DNA of 64,000 bases from CAG-791 sp002449595 (GTDB lineage Bacteria > Bacillota > Clostridia > Lachnospirales > Lachnospiraceae), in assembly GCA_946539855.1 (NCBI GenBank), contig CAMNHV010000010.1, positions 1 through 64,000 on the forward strand. The letters are read 5' to 3'. The notes under the pieces are model-generated. The model searched no databases and was not told where the DNA came from. It was given only the letters and a program-made list of their open reading frames with translations. Numbering within the stretch: the stretch's first letter is position 1; the number at the start of each line of letters is the position of its first letter. Made by a program: the position numbers and the translations under genes. Below are positions 51,466 to 59,926 of this stretch, one piece after another.

Positions 51466-52850
51466 TGGCTTTTGAGTCTCTCACAGAGAAATTAAGCAAT
51501 ATATTCAGCAGCCTGCGCGGCAGGGGCAAGCTCTCCGAGAAGGACGTGGACGCGGCGCTCAAGGAAGTGCGCATGGCGCTTCTGGAAGCGGACGTCAATT
51601 TCCGCGTCGTGAAGAACTTCGTCGCTTCCGTGCGCGAGCGCGCGGTCGGGACGGAAGTCCTGAGCGGCCTTAACCCGGCGCAGACCGTCATCCGGATCGT
51701 CGACGAAGAGATGACGCAGCTCATGGGCCCGGACACTGTGGAGTTCACGTTCCAGCCCGGCAAACAGCTGACCGTCGTCATGATGTGCGGCCTTCAGGGC
51801 TCCGGTAAGACGACGACGTCCGGCAAGCTCGCCGGCCTCTGGAAGACGAAGGGCAAGAAGACGCTGCTTGCGGCGCTGGATATCTACCGTCCCGCAGCTA
51901 TCAAACAGCTGCAGGTCGTCGGTGAGCAGCAGAAGACGGAAGTCTTCACGCCGCAGGAGGGACAGCGGCCGCCGGAGATCGCGAAGAACGCGGTCGCGTA
52001 CGCGGCGGCGAACGGATTCCACGCCGTGATCCTCGATACCGCAGGCCGTCTGCAGATCGACGACGACATGATGGCGGAGCTCGAGGAGATCAAGAAGACG
52101 GTGGAAGTGCACCAGACGCTCCTCGTAGTTGACGCGATGACCGGCCAGGAAGCCGTGAACGTAGCGAAGACGTTCAACGAGCGGATCGGCGTCGACGGCA
52201 TCATCCTGAGCAAGCTCGACGGCGACACCCGCGGCGGCGCGGCGCTCTCGGTCCGCGCGGTGACGGGAAGACCGATCCTGTACGCCGGCATGGGCGAGAA
52301 ACTCTCGGACCTTGAGCAGTTCTATCCCGACCGTATGGCGAGCCGGATCCTGGGCATGGGCGACGTCCTCACTCTGATCGACAAGGCGCAGGCCGCGGCG
52401 AAGGAGCAGGACGAGAAGGCGTCCAAAGAGATGGCCTCCCGCGTCCGCAAGGGAAAGTTCGACTACAACGACTACCTTGAGAGCATGAAGCAGATGCGGA
52501 ACATGGGCGGCCTGAGCAGCATTCTCGGCATGCTTCCCGGCATGGGTCTGAACAAGGCGGAGCTCGAGGGAGCGATCGACGAGAAGCAGCTCGCGAAGAT
52601 CGAGGCGATCGTGCTTTCGATGACGCCTGAAGAAAGAGCGAACCCGAAGCTCATGACGCCGCAGCGCAAGTTCCGGATCGCGAAGGGCTCCGGCAACGAC
52701 ATCGCCGAGGTCAACCGCTTTATCAAGCAGTTCGAGCAGATGCAGAAGATGATGAAGCAGATGCCGGGACTGTTCGGCGGCAAGAGAAGGCGCGGAGGCA
52801 ACCCGTTCGGGGGCTTCGGCGGCAGAAGGGGCAAGTTCCCCTTCGGTTAA
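51465..52850 (+). CDS. ffh: Signal recognition particle protein Ffh
   Basis: 461 residues: N domain, G domain (GLQGSGKTTTSGKLA, DTAGRLQID, LSKLDGDTRGG) and a methionine-rich M domain (about 300-440) with the RNA-binding RIAKGSG. The end is Gly/Arg/Phe-rich. Binds signal sequences and 4.5S/6S-type SRP RNA and docks with FtsY. Confidence 0.97.
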   Translation: MAFESLTEKLSNIFSSLRGRGKLSEKDVDAALKEVRMALLEADVNFRVVKNFVASVRERAVGTEVLSGLNPAQTVIRIVDEEMTQLMGPDTVEFTFQPGKQLTVVMMCGLQGSGKTTTSGKLAGLWKTKGKKTLLAALDIYRPAAIKQLQVVGEQQKTEVFTPQEGQRPPEIAKNAVAYAAANGFHAVILDTAGRLQIDDDMMAELEEIKKTVEVHQTLLVVDAMTGQEAVNVAKTFNERIGVDGIILSKLDGDTRGGAALSVRAVTGRPILYAGMGEKLSDLEQFYPDRMASRILGMGDVLTLIDKAQAAAKEQDEKASKEMASRVRKGKFDYNDYLESMKQMRNMGGLSSILGMLPGMGLNKAELEGAIDEKQLAKIEAIVLSMTPEERANPKLMTPQRKFRIAKGSGNDIAEVNRFIKQFEQMQKMMKQMPGLFGGKRRRGGNPFGGFGGRRGKFPFG

Positions 52851-52920
52851 TAAGCAGGAAACAGGAAGACCTGTTCCAGATAGAGATAAGATTTCAATTG
52901 ATTTTGGAGGTAAGAAAGAA

Positions 52921-53160
52921 ATGGCTGTTAAGATCAGACTGACAAGAATCGGTGAGAAGAAGGTTCCGATGTACAGAATCGTCGTCGCGGACTCCAGGAC
53001 GCCCAGAAACGGCAGAGCGATCGATGAGATCGGCGTCTACAATCCGCACACGGATCCGGCGACCGTCAAGGTCGACGCTGAGAAGGCGAAGAAGTGGATC
53101 GAGAACGGTGCCCAGCCGACGACAGTCGTGAAGAAGCTGCTTCGCCAGGCAGGCGTCTGA
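52921..53160 (+). CDS. rpsP: 30S ribosomal protein S16
   Basis: 79 residues, complete family length. IRLTRIGEKKVPMYRIVVAD and DEIGVYNP are the standard N-terminal strands. TTGGAGGTAAG before the ATG. A small AACAGG/CCTGTT hairpin lies in the 70-bp gap after ffh. Confidence 0.97.
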   Translation: MAVKIRLTRIGEKKVPMYRIVVADSRTPRNGRAIDEIGVYNPHTDPATVKVDAEKAKKWIENGAQPTTVVKKLLRQAGV

Positions 53161-53202
53161 CGCCTTCCGGGCAGCGGGAGCTAAGATTCAAAGGGTAATG
53201 CC

Positions 53203-53433
53203 ATGAAGGAATTAGTAGAAGTCATTGCCAGATCGCTCGTAGAGCACCCGGATGAGGTGGTGGTCACGGAGAAACGCGAAGGCCGCACCCTGAAGATCAA
53301 ACTGCATGTGGCACCTTCCGACATGGGCAAAGTGATCGGGAGACAGGGACGCATTGCCAAGGCGATCCGCTCCGTCGTGAAAGCTGCGGCATCGGGCAAG
53401 GATTACAGGGTAGACGTGGATATCGATGATTGA
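53203..53433 (+). CDS. khpA: KH-domain RNA-binding protein KhpA
   Basis: 76 residues, one KH domain with GxxG loop in KVIGRQGRIAKAI. KhpA works with KhpB/Jag as a small RNA chaperone affecting division and cell-wall genes. Sits between rpsP and rimM as in other Bacillota. Overlaps rimM by 8 bp. Confidence 0.93.
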   Translation: MKELVEVIARSLVEHPDEVVVTEKREGRTLKIKLHVAPSDMGKVIGRQGRIAKAIRSVVKAAASGKDYRVDVDIDD

Positions 53434-53938
53434 CAGGTTCCGGGTCGGCGTGATCACGACGCCGCACGGCGTGAGGGGCGAGGTCAAGGTCTTTCCGACG
53501 ACTGACGAGCCCAGGCGCTTCAAAAAACTGAAAGAGATCATCCTGGATACCGGGAAGGGAGAGCGGATCCTGAAGATCCGCTCTGCTCGTGTAGGCGGAA
53601 AATTCGTCATTCTCGGGTTCGAGGGCTTTGACACGGTCGAGTCCGTGACGCCGCTGCGCGGCGCTGAACTGTACGTGGACCGCAAGGACGCGATCCCGCT
53701 GAAAAAGGGCGAGTACTTCATCCCGGATCTTCTGGGCCTCGAGGTCATCGAAGAGGACGGGACGAAGGTCGGCACGCTGACGGACGTCTTAAAGACCGGC
53801 GCGAACGACGTCTACGCCGTCGAGACGCCGGAGGGCAGGCAGCTGCTGCTTCCGGTCATCCCGGACTGCATCCGGGAGGTGTCGCCGGAGAACGGGTACG
53901 TCAAAGTGTACATGATGCCCGGACTGAGGGATCTGTGA
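53426..53938 (+). CDS. rimM: 16S rRNA processing factor RimM
   Basis: 170 residues. N-terminal RimM barrel (FRVGVITTPHGVRGEVKV) and C-terminal PRC-barrel (YFIPDLLGLEVIEEDG, LLPVIPDCIREV). Helps 30S head maturation, binding S19. Overlaps khpA at the front and trmD at the end. Confidence 0.95.
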   Translation: MIDRFRVGVITTPHGVRGEVKVFPTTDEPRRFKKLKEIILDTGKGERILKIRSARVGGKFVILGFEGFDTVESVTPLRGAELYVDRKDAIPLKKGEYFIPDLLGLEVIEEDGTKVGTLTDVLKTGANDVYAVETPEGRQLLLPVIPDCIREVSPENGYVKVYMMPGLRDL

Positions 53939-53940
53939 GA

Positions 53941-54687
53941 ATGATGAGATTCCATGTCTTAACGCTTTTCCCCGACATGATCGAGGAAGGAGCGCACAAC
54001 AGCATCCTGGCGCGGGCGATGGACAAGGGCCTGATCGGGGTCGAGGCGGTCAACATCCGCGACTACACGCAGAACAAGCACGGCCGCGTGGACGACTACA
54101 TCTACGGCGGCGGGGCGGGGCTCCTCATGCAGGCGCAGCCCGTCTACGACGCGTGGGAGGCGCTCAGCGGGAAGATCCGCGAAGAGCGCGGCGAAGATCC
54201 GGGTGAGAAGAAACCGGTGAGAACGGTCTACCTCTCTCCTCAGGGAAAAGTGTTTTCCCAGGAGATCGCGGAAGAGCTCTCCCGGGAGGAGGACCTCATC
54301 CTGCTGTGCGGGCACTATGAGGGCATCGACGAGAGAGTCCTCGAGGAGATCGTGACGGATGAGATCTCGATCGGCGACTACGTGCTGACCGGTGGGGAGC
54401 TTCCCGCGCTGGTCCTGATCGACGCGGTATCAAGGCTCGTCCCGGGCGTTCTCGGCAACGACGTCTCCGCGGAGACGGACTCGTTCCAGGACGGTCTTCT
54501 GGAGTATCCGCAGTACTCCCGCCCCGAAGAGTGGCGGGGGAAAAAGGTACCGCCGATCCTCCTGTCCGGCGACCACGCGAAGGTGGACGCCTGGCGCAAA
54601 GAGCAGTCTGTGCTCAGAACGAAAGAGAGACGACCGGATCTCTACGAGAAGTACCTGATTTCACTTGAACATCCGGAAGAAATGTGA
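53941..54687 (+). CDS. trmD: tRNA (guanine37-N1)-methyltransferase TrmD
   Basis: 248 residues from ATG 53941; a GTG at 53935 overlaps the rimM stop and is another possible start (GAGGG at 53926-53930 fits 53941 better). SPOUT-fold signatures: FHVLTLFPDMI, DYIYGGGAGLLMQAQP, LCGHYEGIDERV and YVLTGGELPALV (the knot). Methylates G37 next to the anticodon to prevent frameshifting. Confidence 0.96.
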   Translation: MMRFHVLTLFPDMIEEGAHNSILARAMDKGLIGVEAVNIRDYTQNKHGRVDDYIYGGGAGLLMQAQPVYDAWEALSGKIREERGEDPGEKKPVRTVYLSPQGKVFSQEIAEELSREEDLILLCGHYEGIDERVLEEIVTDEISIGDYVLTGGELPALVLIDAVSRLVPGVLGNDVSAETDSFQDGLLEYPQYSRPEEWRGKKVPPILLSGDHAKVDAWRKEQSVLRTKERRPDLYEKYLISLEHPEEM

Positions 54688-54699
54688 TAAATTATTTAA

Positions 54700-54760
54700 G
54701 CTGTGTTTTCACAGCGAACGTTCAGAGACGGTCCTCTGCCGGAACACGGGCAAGAACGTC
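54700..54760 (+). promoter_or_regulatory. Structured leader of rplS (candidate L19 leader)
   Basis: GCTGTG-TTTT-CACAGC (54700-54715) is a perfect hairpin. ACGTTC (54718-54723) pairs with GAACGT (54754-54759) around an inner CGG/CCG stem. L19 leaders are known cis-regulators in Bacillota; the match to that family is not tested here. Confidence 0.4.
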
Positions 54761-54785
54761 CAGTGTATAAAGTAAAGGAGACGAA

Positions 54786-55148
54786 ATGAACAGAAACATC
54801 ATCGCAGAGCTCGAGAAAGAGCAGATCAAGGCTGAGAAGCCCCAGTTTAACGTCGGTGACACGGTCCGCGTCGCGAACCGCATCAAGGAAGGCACCCGCG
54901 AGAGGACACAGATCTTCGAGGGCGTCGTGATCAAGAAGCAGGGCGGCAGCAACCGCGAGACCTTCACGGTCCGCAAGATCTCCAGCGGCATCGGCGTCGA
55001 GAAGACGTGGCCCATCAACAGCCCCAACGTGGAAGACGTCACGGTCGTCCGCATGGGTAAGGTCAGAAGGGCGAAGCTGTTCTATCTGCGCGGCCTGTCC
55101 GGCAAGAAGGCGAAGGTCAAAGAGAAGATCGTGGCCCGCACCAAATAA
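54786..55148 (+). CDS. rplS: 50S ribosomal protein L19
   Basis: 120 residues with the L19 core FNVGDTVRVANRIKEG, RTQIFEGVVIKKQGG and KVRRAKLFYLRGLSGKKAKVKE. AAAGGAGA before the ATG. Followed by a strong terminator, closing the rpsP-rimM-trmD-rplS part of the operon. Confidence 0.97.
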   Translation: MNRNIIAELEKEQIKAEKPQFNVGDTVRVANRIKEGTRERTQIFEGVVIKKQGGSNRETFTVRKISSGIGVEKTWPINSPNVEDVTVVRMGKVRRAKLFYLRGLSGKKAKVKEKIVARTK

Positions 55149-55208
55149 TCAAGTTCTATTGCATCCTTTCGGTAAAAGCGAAGGGCGATGGAACACCGTT
55201 CGGTCAAC

Positions 55209-55241
55209 AAGCCATACAGCTTTTGCCTGTATGGCTTTTTT
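55209..55241 (+). terminator. Rho-independent terminator after rplS
   Basis: AAGCCATACAG (55209-55219) pairs perfectly with CTGTATGGCTT (55227-55237), followed by T4. Confidence 0.88.
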
Positions 55242-55317
55242 GATTCAAACTTGGATTCTGAACTTGGATTCTGCATCGGGATTCAGGGCAGGAATTCAGG
55301 ATAGGAATTCAGGACAG
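55242..55317. repeat. Degenerate 12-14 bp repeats before lepB
   Basis: Six consecutive diverged copies around GGATTC/GGAATTC (for example CTTGGATTCTGAA, CTTGGATTCTGCA, CAGGAATTCAGGA, TAGGAATTCAGGA) fill the gap between the rplS terminator and the first signal peptidase gene. Confidence 0.65.
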
Positions 55318-55343
55318 TAGACAAAGGCACGGAGGGACCCGGG

Positions 55344-55931
55344 ATGCGGCGCAGGCGGCAAGGGCGGAGCTATATCGAGAGAGAGCCCGCGATCGACCTG
55401 AATATCGTGAGAGAGGTCGTGTACTACATCATCAGCACGTTCATCGCTGTCCTCGCGGCAGTCGTGGTCGTGCGGTGCTTCGGTCTGCGGATCCGGATGA
55501 CGGGCGCCTCGATGGAGCCGCTCCTCATCGACGGACAGAACGTGCTGGTCGACAGGATGCACTACCGCATCGCCTCGATCGAGCCGGGCGACGTGATCGT
55601 CTTTTATCCGGGCGGAAATGAAGACGCGCATCCTTTCGTGAAGCGCGTCGCGGCAGGCCCCGGGCAGACGGTGCAGATCACGGACGGAACGCTCCTGATC
55701 GACGGCGTGCCGGCCCCCGGCGCGGAGAACTACGACAAGATCGAGGACCCGGGACTCGCGAAGAACCCGGTCACGCTGGGAGAGGACGAGTACTTCGTCC
55801 TTGGCGACAACCGGAACAACAGCGAGGATTCCCGCTCCGCCGGCATCGGCAACGTCAGCGGCGGCGACGTGATCGGCAGGGCCTGGCTCTCGCTGCCGGC
55901 GGGACAGGCCGGCGTCAGCAGGATCCACTGA
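55344..55931 (+). CDS. lepB: Signal peptidase I (first copy)
   Basis: 195 residues: membrane segment at about 25-45, catalytic Ser in MTGASMEPLL (near 56), catalytic Lys in HPFVKRVAAGPGQTV (near 95) and GDNRNNSEDSR at the C-terminal box. Removes signal peptides outside the membrane. ATG follows GGAGGGACCCGGG. A second copy lies at 56794, with rbgA between. Confidence 0.93.
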   Translation: MRRRRQGRSYIEREPAIDLNIVREVVYYIISTFIAVLAAVVVVRCFGLRIRMTGASMEPLLIDGQNVLVDRMHYRIASIEPGDVIVFYPGGNEDAHPFVKRVAAGPGQTVQITDGTLLIDGVPAPGAENYDKIEDPGLAKNPVTLGEDEYFVLGDNRNNSEDSRSAGIGNVSGGDVIGRAWLSLPAGQAGVSRIH

Positions 55932-55952
55932 CCTGGATGGGAGAAAACATAC

Positions 55953-56774
55953 ATGAGTGATTACGGCTGGTATCCGGGCCACATGGCGAAGACCAGGCGG
56001 ATGATGCTGGAAGACCTGAAGCTGGTCGACCTCGTGATCGAGCTGGTGGACGCGCGTATCCCCGTCTCGGGGCGGAACCCGGACATCGACACGCTCTGCG
56101 GCAATAAGCCGCGGATCCTTGTGTTCACCAAGGCGGATCTCGCGGATCCGGCGCAGACGGAGGCGTTCACCGCGCACTATTCGGCGCTCGGGACGCCGGT
56201 CCTGACAGCGGACGCGCGCGTGAGAAACGCCGTCTCAAAGGTAAAGAAGCAGGCGGTCGCCGCCTGCAGCGAAAAGATAGAGAGAGACAGGAAGAGGGGA
56301 ATCATCGGGCGGCCGCTCCGCGCGATGGTCGTCGGGATCCCGAACGTCGGGAAATCGACCTTCATCAACTCTTTTGTCGGCAAGGCGAGCGCGAAGACCG
56401 GAAACAAGCCGGGCGTGACGCGCGGGAAGCAGTGGATCCGGGGAGACCGGGAGCTGGAGCTTCTGGACACGCCGGGCATCCTGTGGCCGAAGTACGAGGA
56501 CCCGGAGGTCGGGGTCAAGCTGGCGCTGACCGGCGCGATCCGCGAGGAGATCCTGGACGCGGACGACCTGACGCTGCATCTGCTGCGCTATATGAACGCG
56601 CTCTATCCGGGACTTCTCATGGAGAAGTACGGCGGAGACGACGTCGCCTCGATCGCGGCCGCGAGGAATCTGCTCCGCGCCGGGGGCGAACCCGACCGGA
56701 TCCGCACGCAGAACCTCCTGCTGAATGACCTGAAAAACGGAAAGACAGGGCGCATCACCCTGGACAGGATATGA
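55953..56774 (+). CDS. rbgA: Ribosome biogenesis GTPase RbgA (YlqF)
   Basis: 273 residues with circularly permuted GTPase motifs: FTKADLAD (G4) precedes GIPNVGKSTF (G1) and DTPGIL (G3). YPGHMAKTRR at the N-terminus is the family signature. Needed for late 50S assembly with L16. It ends 19 bp before the second lepB. Confidence 0.95.
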   Translation: MSDYGWYPGHMAKTRRMMLEDLKLVDLVIELVDARIPVSGRNPDIDTLCGNKPRILVFTKADLADPAQTEAFTAHYSALGTPVLTADARVRNAVSKVKKQAVAACSEKIERDRKRGIIGRPLRAMVVGIPNVGKSTFINSFVGKASAKTGNKPGVTRGKQWIRGDRELELLDTPGILWPKYEDPEVGVKLALTGAIREEILDADDLTLHLLRYMNALYPGLLMEKYGGDDVASIAAARNLLRAGGEPDRIRTQNLLLNDLKNGKTGRITLDRI

Positions 56775-56793
56775 GTCAGAGGGATCATTTGAA

Positions 56794-57366
56794 ATGAAAC
56801 TGCTCAGAGGCATTTTGGAATTTGTGATCTATATTGCGGTCATCCTCATCGTGACCTACCTGCTTGTGCACTTTGTGGCGCAGCGGACGGAAGTCATCGG
56901 CGGAAGCATGGAGCCGACGCTGCTCGAGGACGACCAGCTGATCGCAGACAAGATCTCCTACCGGTTCCGGGACCCGGAGCGGTTTGAGATCATCGTATTT
57001 CCTTACGAATATAAGAAGAACACCTATTTCATCAAGCGCGTCATCGGACTGCCCGGAGAGACGGTGCAGATCGACGAGGCGGGCAACATCTACATCGACG
57101 GAGAGATCCTCGAGGAGCACTACGGCAAGGACGTGATCCGGGATCCCGGCAGGGCGGCGGAGCCCATCGTGCTCGGAGAGGACGAGTATTTCGTCCTCGG
57201 CGACAACCGCACGGTCAGCAAAGACAGCCGGATGCCGGACGTCGGCAGCATCCACCGCTCGCGCATCGTGGGCAGGGCGTGGCTGCGCATCTGGCCTTTC
57301 AACAGGTTCGGCCTTCTGAAGAATGAAGGACTGCACAACGACGAAGGAGCCGGGACGGAAGGGTAA
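56794..57366 (+). CDS. lepB: Signal peptidase I (second copy)
   Basis: 190 residues: membrane segment about 7-28, catalytic Ser in VIGGSMEPTLLEDD (near 36), catalytic Lys in TYFIKRVIGLPGETVQID (near 79), GDNRTVSKDSR box. It is clearly diverged from the first copy, which suggests different substrate sets rather than recent duplication. Confidence 0.94.
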   Translation: MKLLRGILEFVIYIAVILIVTYLLVHFVAQRTEVIGGSMEPTLLEDDQLIADKISYRFRDPERFEIIVFPYEYKKNTYFIKRVIGLPGETVQIDEAGNIYIDGEILEEHYGKDVIRDPGRAAEPIVLGEDEYFVLGDNRTVSKDSRMPDVGSIHRSRIVGRAWLRIWPFNRFGLLKNEGLHNDEGAGTEG

Positions 57367-57369
57367 CGG

Positions 57370-58017
57370 ATGACGAAGCAGGAGAGGCTCGAGGCCGACA
57401 GAAAGCGGATCGAAGAGATGATGGCGTTCGAGGACAGCGTCGTGGAACAGACCTGTCCGGGCGCTCTCTACGTCTGCGGGATCGACGAGGCGGGGCGAGG
57501 CCCGCTCGCGGGACCTGTCTCGGCCGCGGCCGTCATTCTCCGCCGGGGCTGGAGCACCCCGTTTCTCAACGACTCCAAGAAGCTGAGTGCCGCGAAGAGG
57601 GACGAACTCTATGACGTCATCCGGGCGGAGGCGATCGCTTACGCTGTCGTCATGGTCCCCGCGGAGCGCATCGACGAGATCAACATCCTGCAGGCGACGA
57701 AGGAAGCGATGCTGACGGCGGTGCACCGCCTGCCGATCCTTCCGGAGATGCTGCTCATCGACGCGGTGAAGCTCGACGGGACGGACCTCCCGCAGGCCAG
57801 CGTCATCAAAGGGGACGCGCGCTGCCAGTCGATCGCGGCCGCCTCGATCCTCGCGAAGGTCGAGAGAGACCGCCTGATGGCGCGGATGGACAGTGAATAT
57901 CCTGAGTACGGCTTCCTGAAACATAAGGGCTATGGGACGAAGGAGCACATCGAGGCGATCCAGAAGTTCGGCCCGTGTCCGTACCATAGACGCACTTTCA
58001 TTAAATCGTTCTTATAA
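57370..58017 (+). CDS. rnhB: Ribonuclease HII
   Basis: 215 residues. Cuts RNA in RNA-DNA hybrids and misincorporated ribonucleotides. CGIDEAGRGPLAGPV carries the catalytic Asp-Glu pair, LLIDAVKLDG the next Asp, and AAASILAKVERDRLM follows. It starts 3 bp after lepB. The last codons, IKSFL and stop, begin a 17-bp repeat that continues downstream. Confidence 0.96.
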   Translation: MTKQERLEADRKRIEEMMAFEDSVVEQTCPGALYVCGIDEAGRGPLAGPVSAAAVILRRGWSTPFLNDSKKLSAAKRDELYDVIRAEAIAYAVVMVPAERIDEINILQATKEAMLTAVHRLPILPEMLLIDAVKLDGTDLPQASVIKGDARCQSIAAASILAKVERDRLMARMDSEYPEYGFLKHKGYGTKEHIEAIQKFGPCPYHRRTFIKSFL

Positions 58018-58048
58018 TTCAATATTTCTTACATTCGATATTTCTATT
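57999..58048. repeat. Degenerate 17-bp repeats at the rnhB gene end
   Basis: CATTAAATCGTTCTTAT (57999-58015), AATTCAATATTTCTTAC (58016-58032) and ATTCGATATTTCTATT (58033-58048). The rnhB stop (58015-58017) is at the first junction. The rest of the AT-rich gap to 58127 shows nothing else. Confidence 0.65.
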
Positions 58049-58127
58049 AACGCAATCATCCATTTTATTAATTGCTCTCGTCTCTCTTTCAACCTGATTA
58101 TTATTTGCACTTCAGCATCTGAGAATC

Positions 58128-58505
58128 ATGCAACGATCGGAAAACGAAAACAGCACCCGCAGGACCGGCACCAGATATGAGGATGCCGCCGCGGCTTATC
58201 TCGAGGGGAAAAATTATCGCATTCTGCAGCGCAATTTCCGCTGCCGCACGGGAGAAGTCGACCTCATCGCGCGGGACGGCGCGTTCCTCGTCTTCGTGGA
58301 AGTCAAGTACCGCAGGACGGCGGCGCACGGAAGCCCGCTCGAGGCGGTGGGCGCAAAAAAGCAGCGCCGGATCGCCGGCGCCGCCATGTTCTATCTGTCT
58401 AAATGCGGGATCAGTCCGGATACTCCGATCCGGTTCGACGTGCTCGGCCTCACGGGAGACGGCGTCGTCGTTCATGTGGAAAATGCTTTTCCCCTTGGAA
58501 TCTAA
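58128..58505 (+). CDS. YraN family protein (UPF0102), nuclease-fold
   Basis: 125 residues. GEVDLIARDG and FVEVKYRR form the acidic and E-x-K motif of the restriction-endonuclease-like fold; KKQRRIAGAA follows as in the family. Function is not established; usually placed beside rnhB. The ribosome binding site is weak. The gene converges on prs with a 14-bp gap containing a small AGCGG/CCGCT stem. Confidence 0.88.
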   Translation: MQRSENENSTRRTGTRYEDAAAAYLEGKNYRILQRNFRCRTGEVDLIARDGAFLVFVEVKYRRTAAHGSPLEAVGAKKQRRIAGAAMFYLSKCGISPDTPIRFDVLGLTGDGVVVHVENAFPLGI

Positions 58506-58519
58506 GCGGAGCCTCCCGC

Positions 58520-59749
58520 TCAGAATTCCGTCATCTCCAGTTCCTTCGCATCGTCCTCGGTCTGGATCCGCTGGTTATACTTCGAGAGAAGCTCGTGGAT
58601 CTTCGCCGTCGGCGTCATGATGTCCGAGATCGACGCGTCGTGGTTCATGAAGTCGATGATCGTCGCGAGATACCGCCCCATGTCCGCCTCCACAAAGTAA
58701 GGCTTCTCATGGATTTCCGGCGGGAGATAAGTGAGGTTGGTCGTGACCAGCCGGTCGAAATCGCCGCGCTCGAACGCCTCATCGAAGAGCCCCAGGCCCT
58801 CCGTGAACAGGCCGAAGGTCGTGCAGATGAAGACGCGCCCCGCGCCCTTCTCCTTGATCTGGCGCGCGGTGTCGAGCATGCTGCCGCCGGAGGAGATCAT
58901 GTCGTCGATGATCATCGCGTCCTTGCCCTTCAGGTCGCTGCCAAGGAACTCGTGCGCGACGACGGGGTTCCTGCCGTTCACGATCGTGGAGTAGTCCCTT
59001 CTTTTATAGAACATACCCGTGTCGCCGCCGATGACGTTCGCGAAGTAGACCGCGCGGTCGAGCGCGCCTTCATCCGGGCTGATGACGACGACGTGGTTCT
59101 TGTCGACGATGAGGTCCGGCACCGAGCGCATCAGGGAGCGCAGGAACTGGTAGGGCGAGATGTAGTTGTCGAAGTTGGCGAGAGGGGAGACGTTCTGGAT
59201 CCGCGGATCATGTGCGTCGAACGTGATGAAGTTGTTGATCTTAAGATCGACGAGCTCCTTGAGCATATTGGCGGCGTCGAGCGACTCCCTTCCGGAGCGC
59301 TTGTGCTGCCGGCCTTCATAGAGGAACGGCATGATGACGTTGATGCGCGTCGCCTTGCCGTTGATGGCGGAGATCACGCGCTTCAAGTCCTGGAAGTGGT
59401 CGTCCGGCGACATGTGATGCGTGAAGCCGTTCATCTGGTAGGTCAGGGAATGGTTCATGACGTCGGTCAGGATGAAAATGTCCTTGCCGCGCGCCGAGTC
59501 TTCCAGATAGGCGCGGCCTTCGCCGGTCTCGAACCGCTCCGTCACGAACGACAGGCGGTAATCGTCCGACACGTACCCGTTGAATGCGGGATCGCTCTTG
59601 ACGATGCTGTGGTCCGCCTTGCGGAACTTGCAAAGGCAGGCGTTGATCTGCGCGCCGAGCTTCTCGGCGGAGGGCATGATCACAAGGGAGAGCGGGGCTG
59701 CGGGGATCTTCCGCTCGAGCTGCTGGTAAAGCTTAACGTCCTCTGACAT
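58520..59749 (-). CDS. prs: Ribose-phosphate pyrophosphokinase family protein, long form
   Basis: 409 residues, about 90 longer than typical Prs (~315). The middle shows the two phosphoribosyltransferase-like halves: VVVISPDEGALDRAVYFANVI and the PRPP loop AMIIDDMISSGGSML, in place of the usual VDDxxDTAGT. FITFDAHDPRIQN matches the conserved DLHxxQIQ region. It would make PRPP for nucleotide synthesis and Apt. GAGGTAATCC precedes the ATG. A divergent clostridial class of Prs; activity is inferred. Confidence 0.85.
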   Translation of the reverse strand: MSEDVKLYQQLERKIPAAPLSLVIMPSAEKLGAQINACLCKFRKADHSIVKSDPAFNGYVSDDYRLSFVTERFETGEGRAYLEDSARGKDIFILTDVMNHSLTYQMNGFTHHMSPDDHFQDLKRVISAINGKATRINVIMPFLYEGRQHKRSGRESLDAANMLKELVDLKINNFITFDAHDPRIQNVSPLANFDNYISPYQFLRSLMRSVPDLIVDKNHVVVISPDEGALDRAVYFANVIGGDTGMFYKRRDYSTIVNGRNPVVAHEFLGSDLKGKDAMIIDDMISSGGSMLDTARQIKEKGAGRVFICTTFGLFTEGLGLFDEAFERGDFDRLVTTNLTYLPPEIHEKPYFVEADMGRYLATIIDFMNHDASISDIMTPTAKIHELLSKYNQRIQTEDDAKELEMTEF

Positions 59750-59864
59750 GGATTACCTCATTTCCGGGGGTGTGGTATTATCTCGTGACTATTTTACAAG
59801 TGAACGGTGCCGGTGGCAAGCGGCTGTAAAAACGGGCCGCGGACGGGGGCGCCGGGCGGTCCGG

Positions 59865-59893
59865 TTGCATTTTCAGCCGGTTTCAAATAAGAT
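59865..59893 (+). promoter_or_regulatory. der promoter
   Basis: TTGCAT (59865-59870), 17-bp spacer, TAAGAT (59888-59893), 33 bp before the der start. Confidence 0.5.
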
Positions 59894-59926
59894 ATTAAGT
59901 TACGGGCATACCATACGGAGCAAGAT

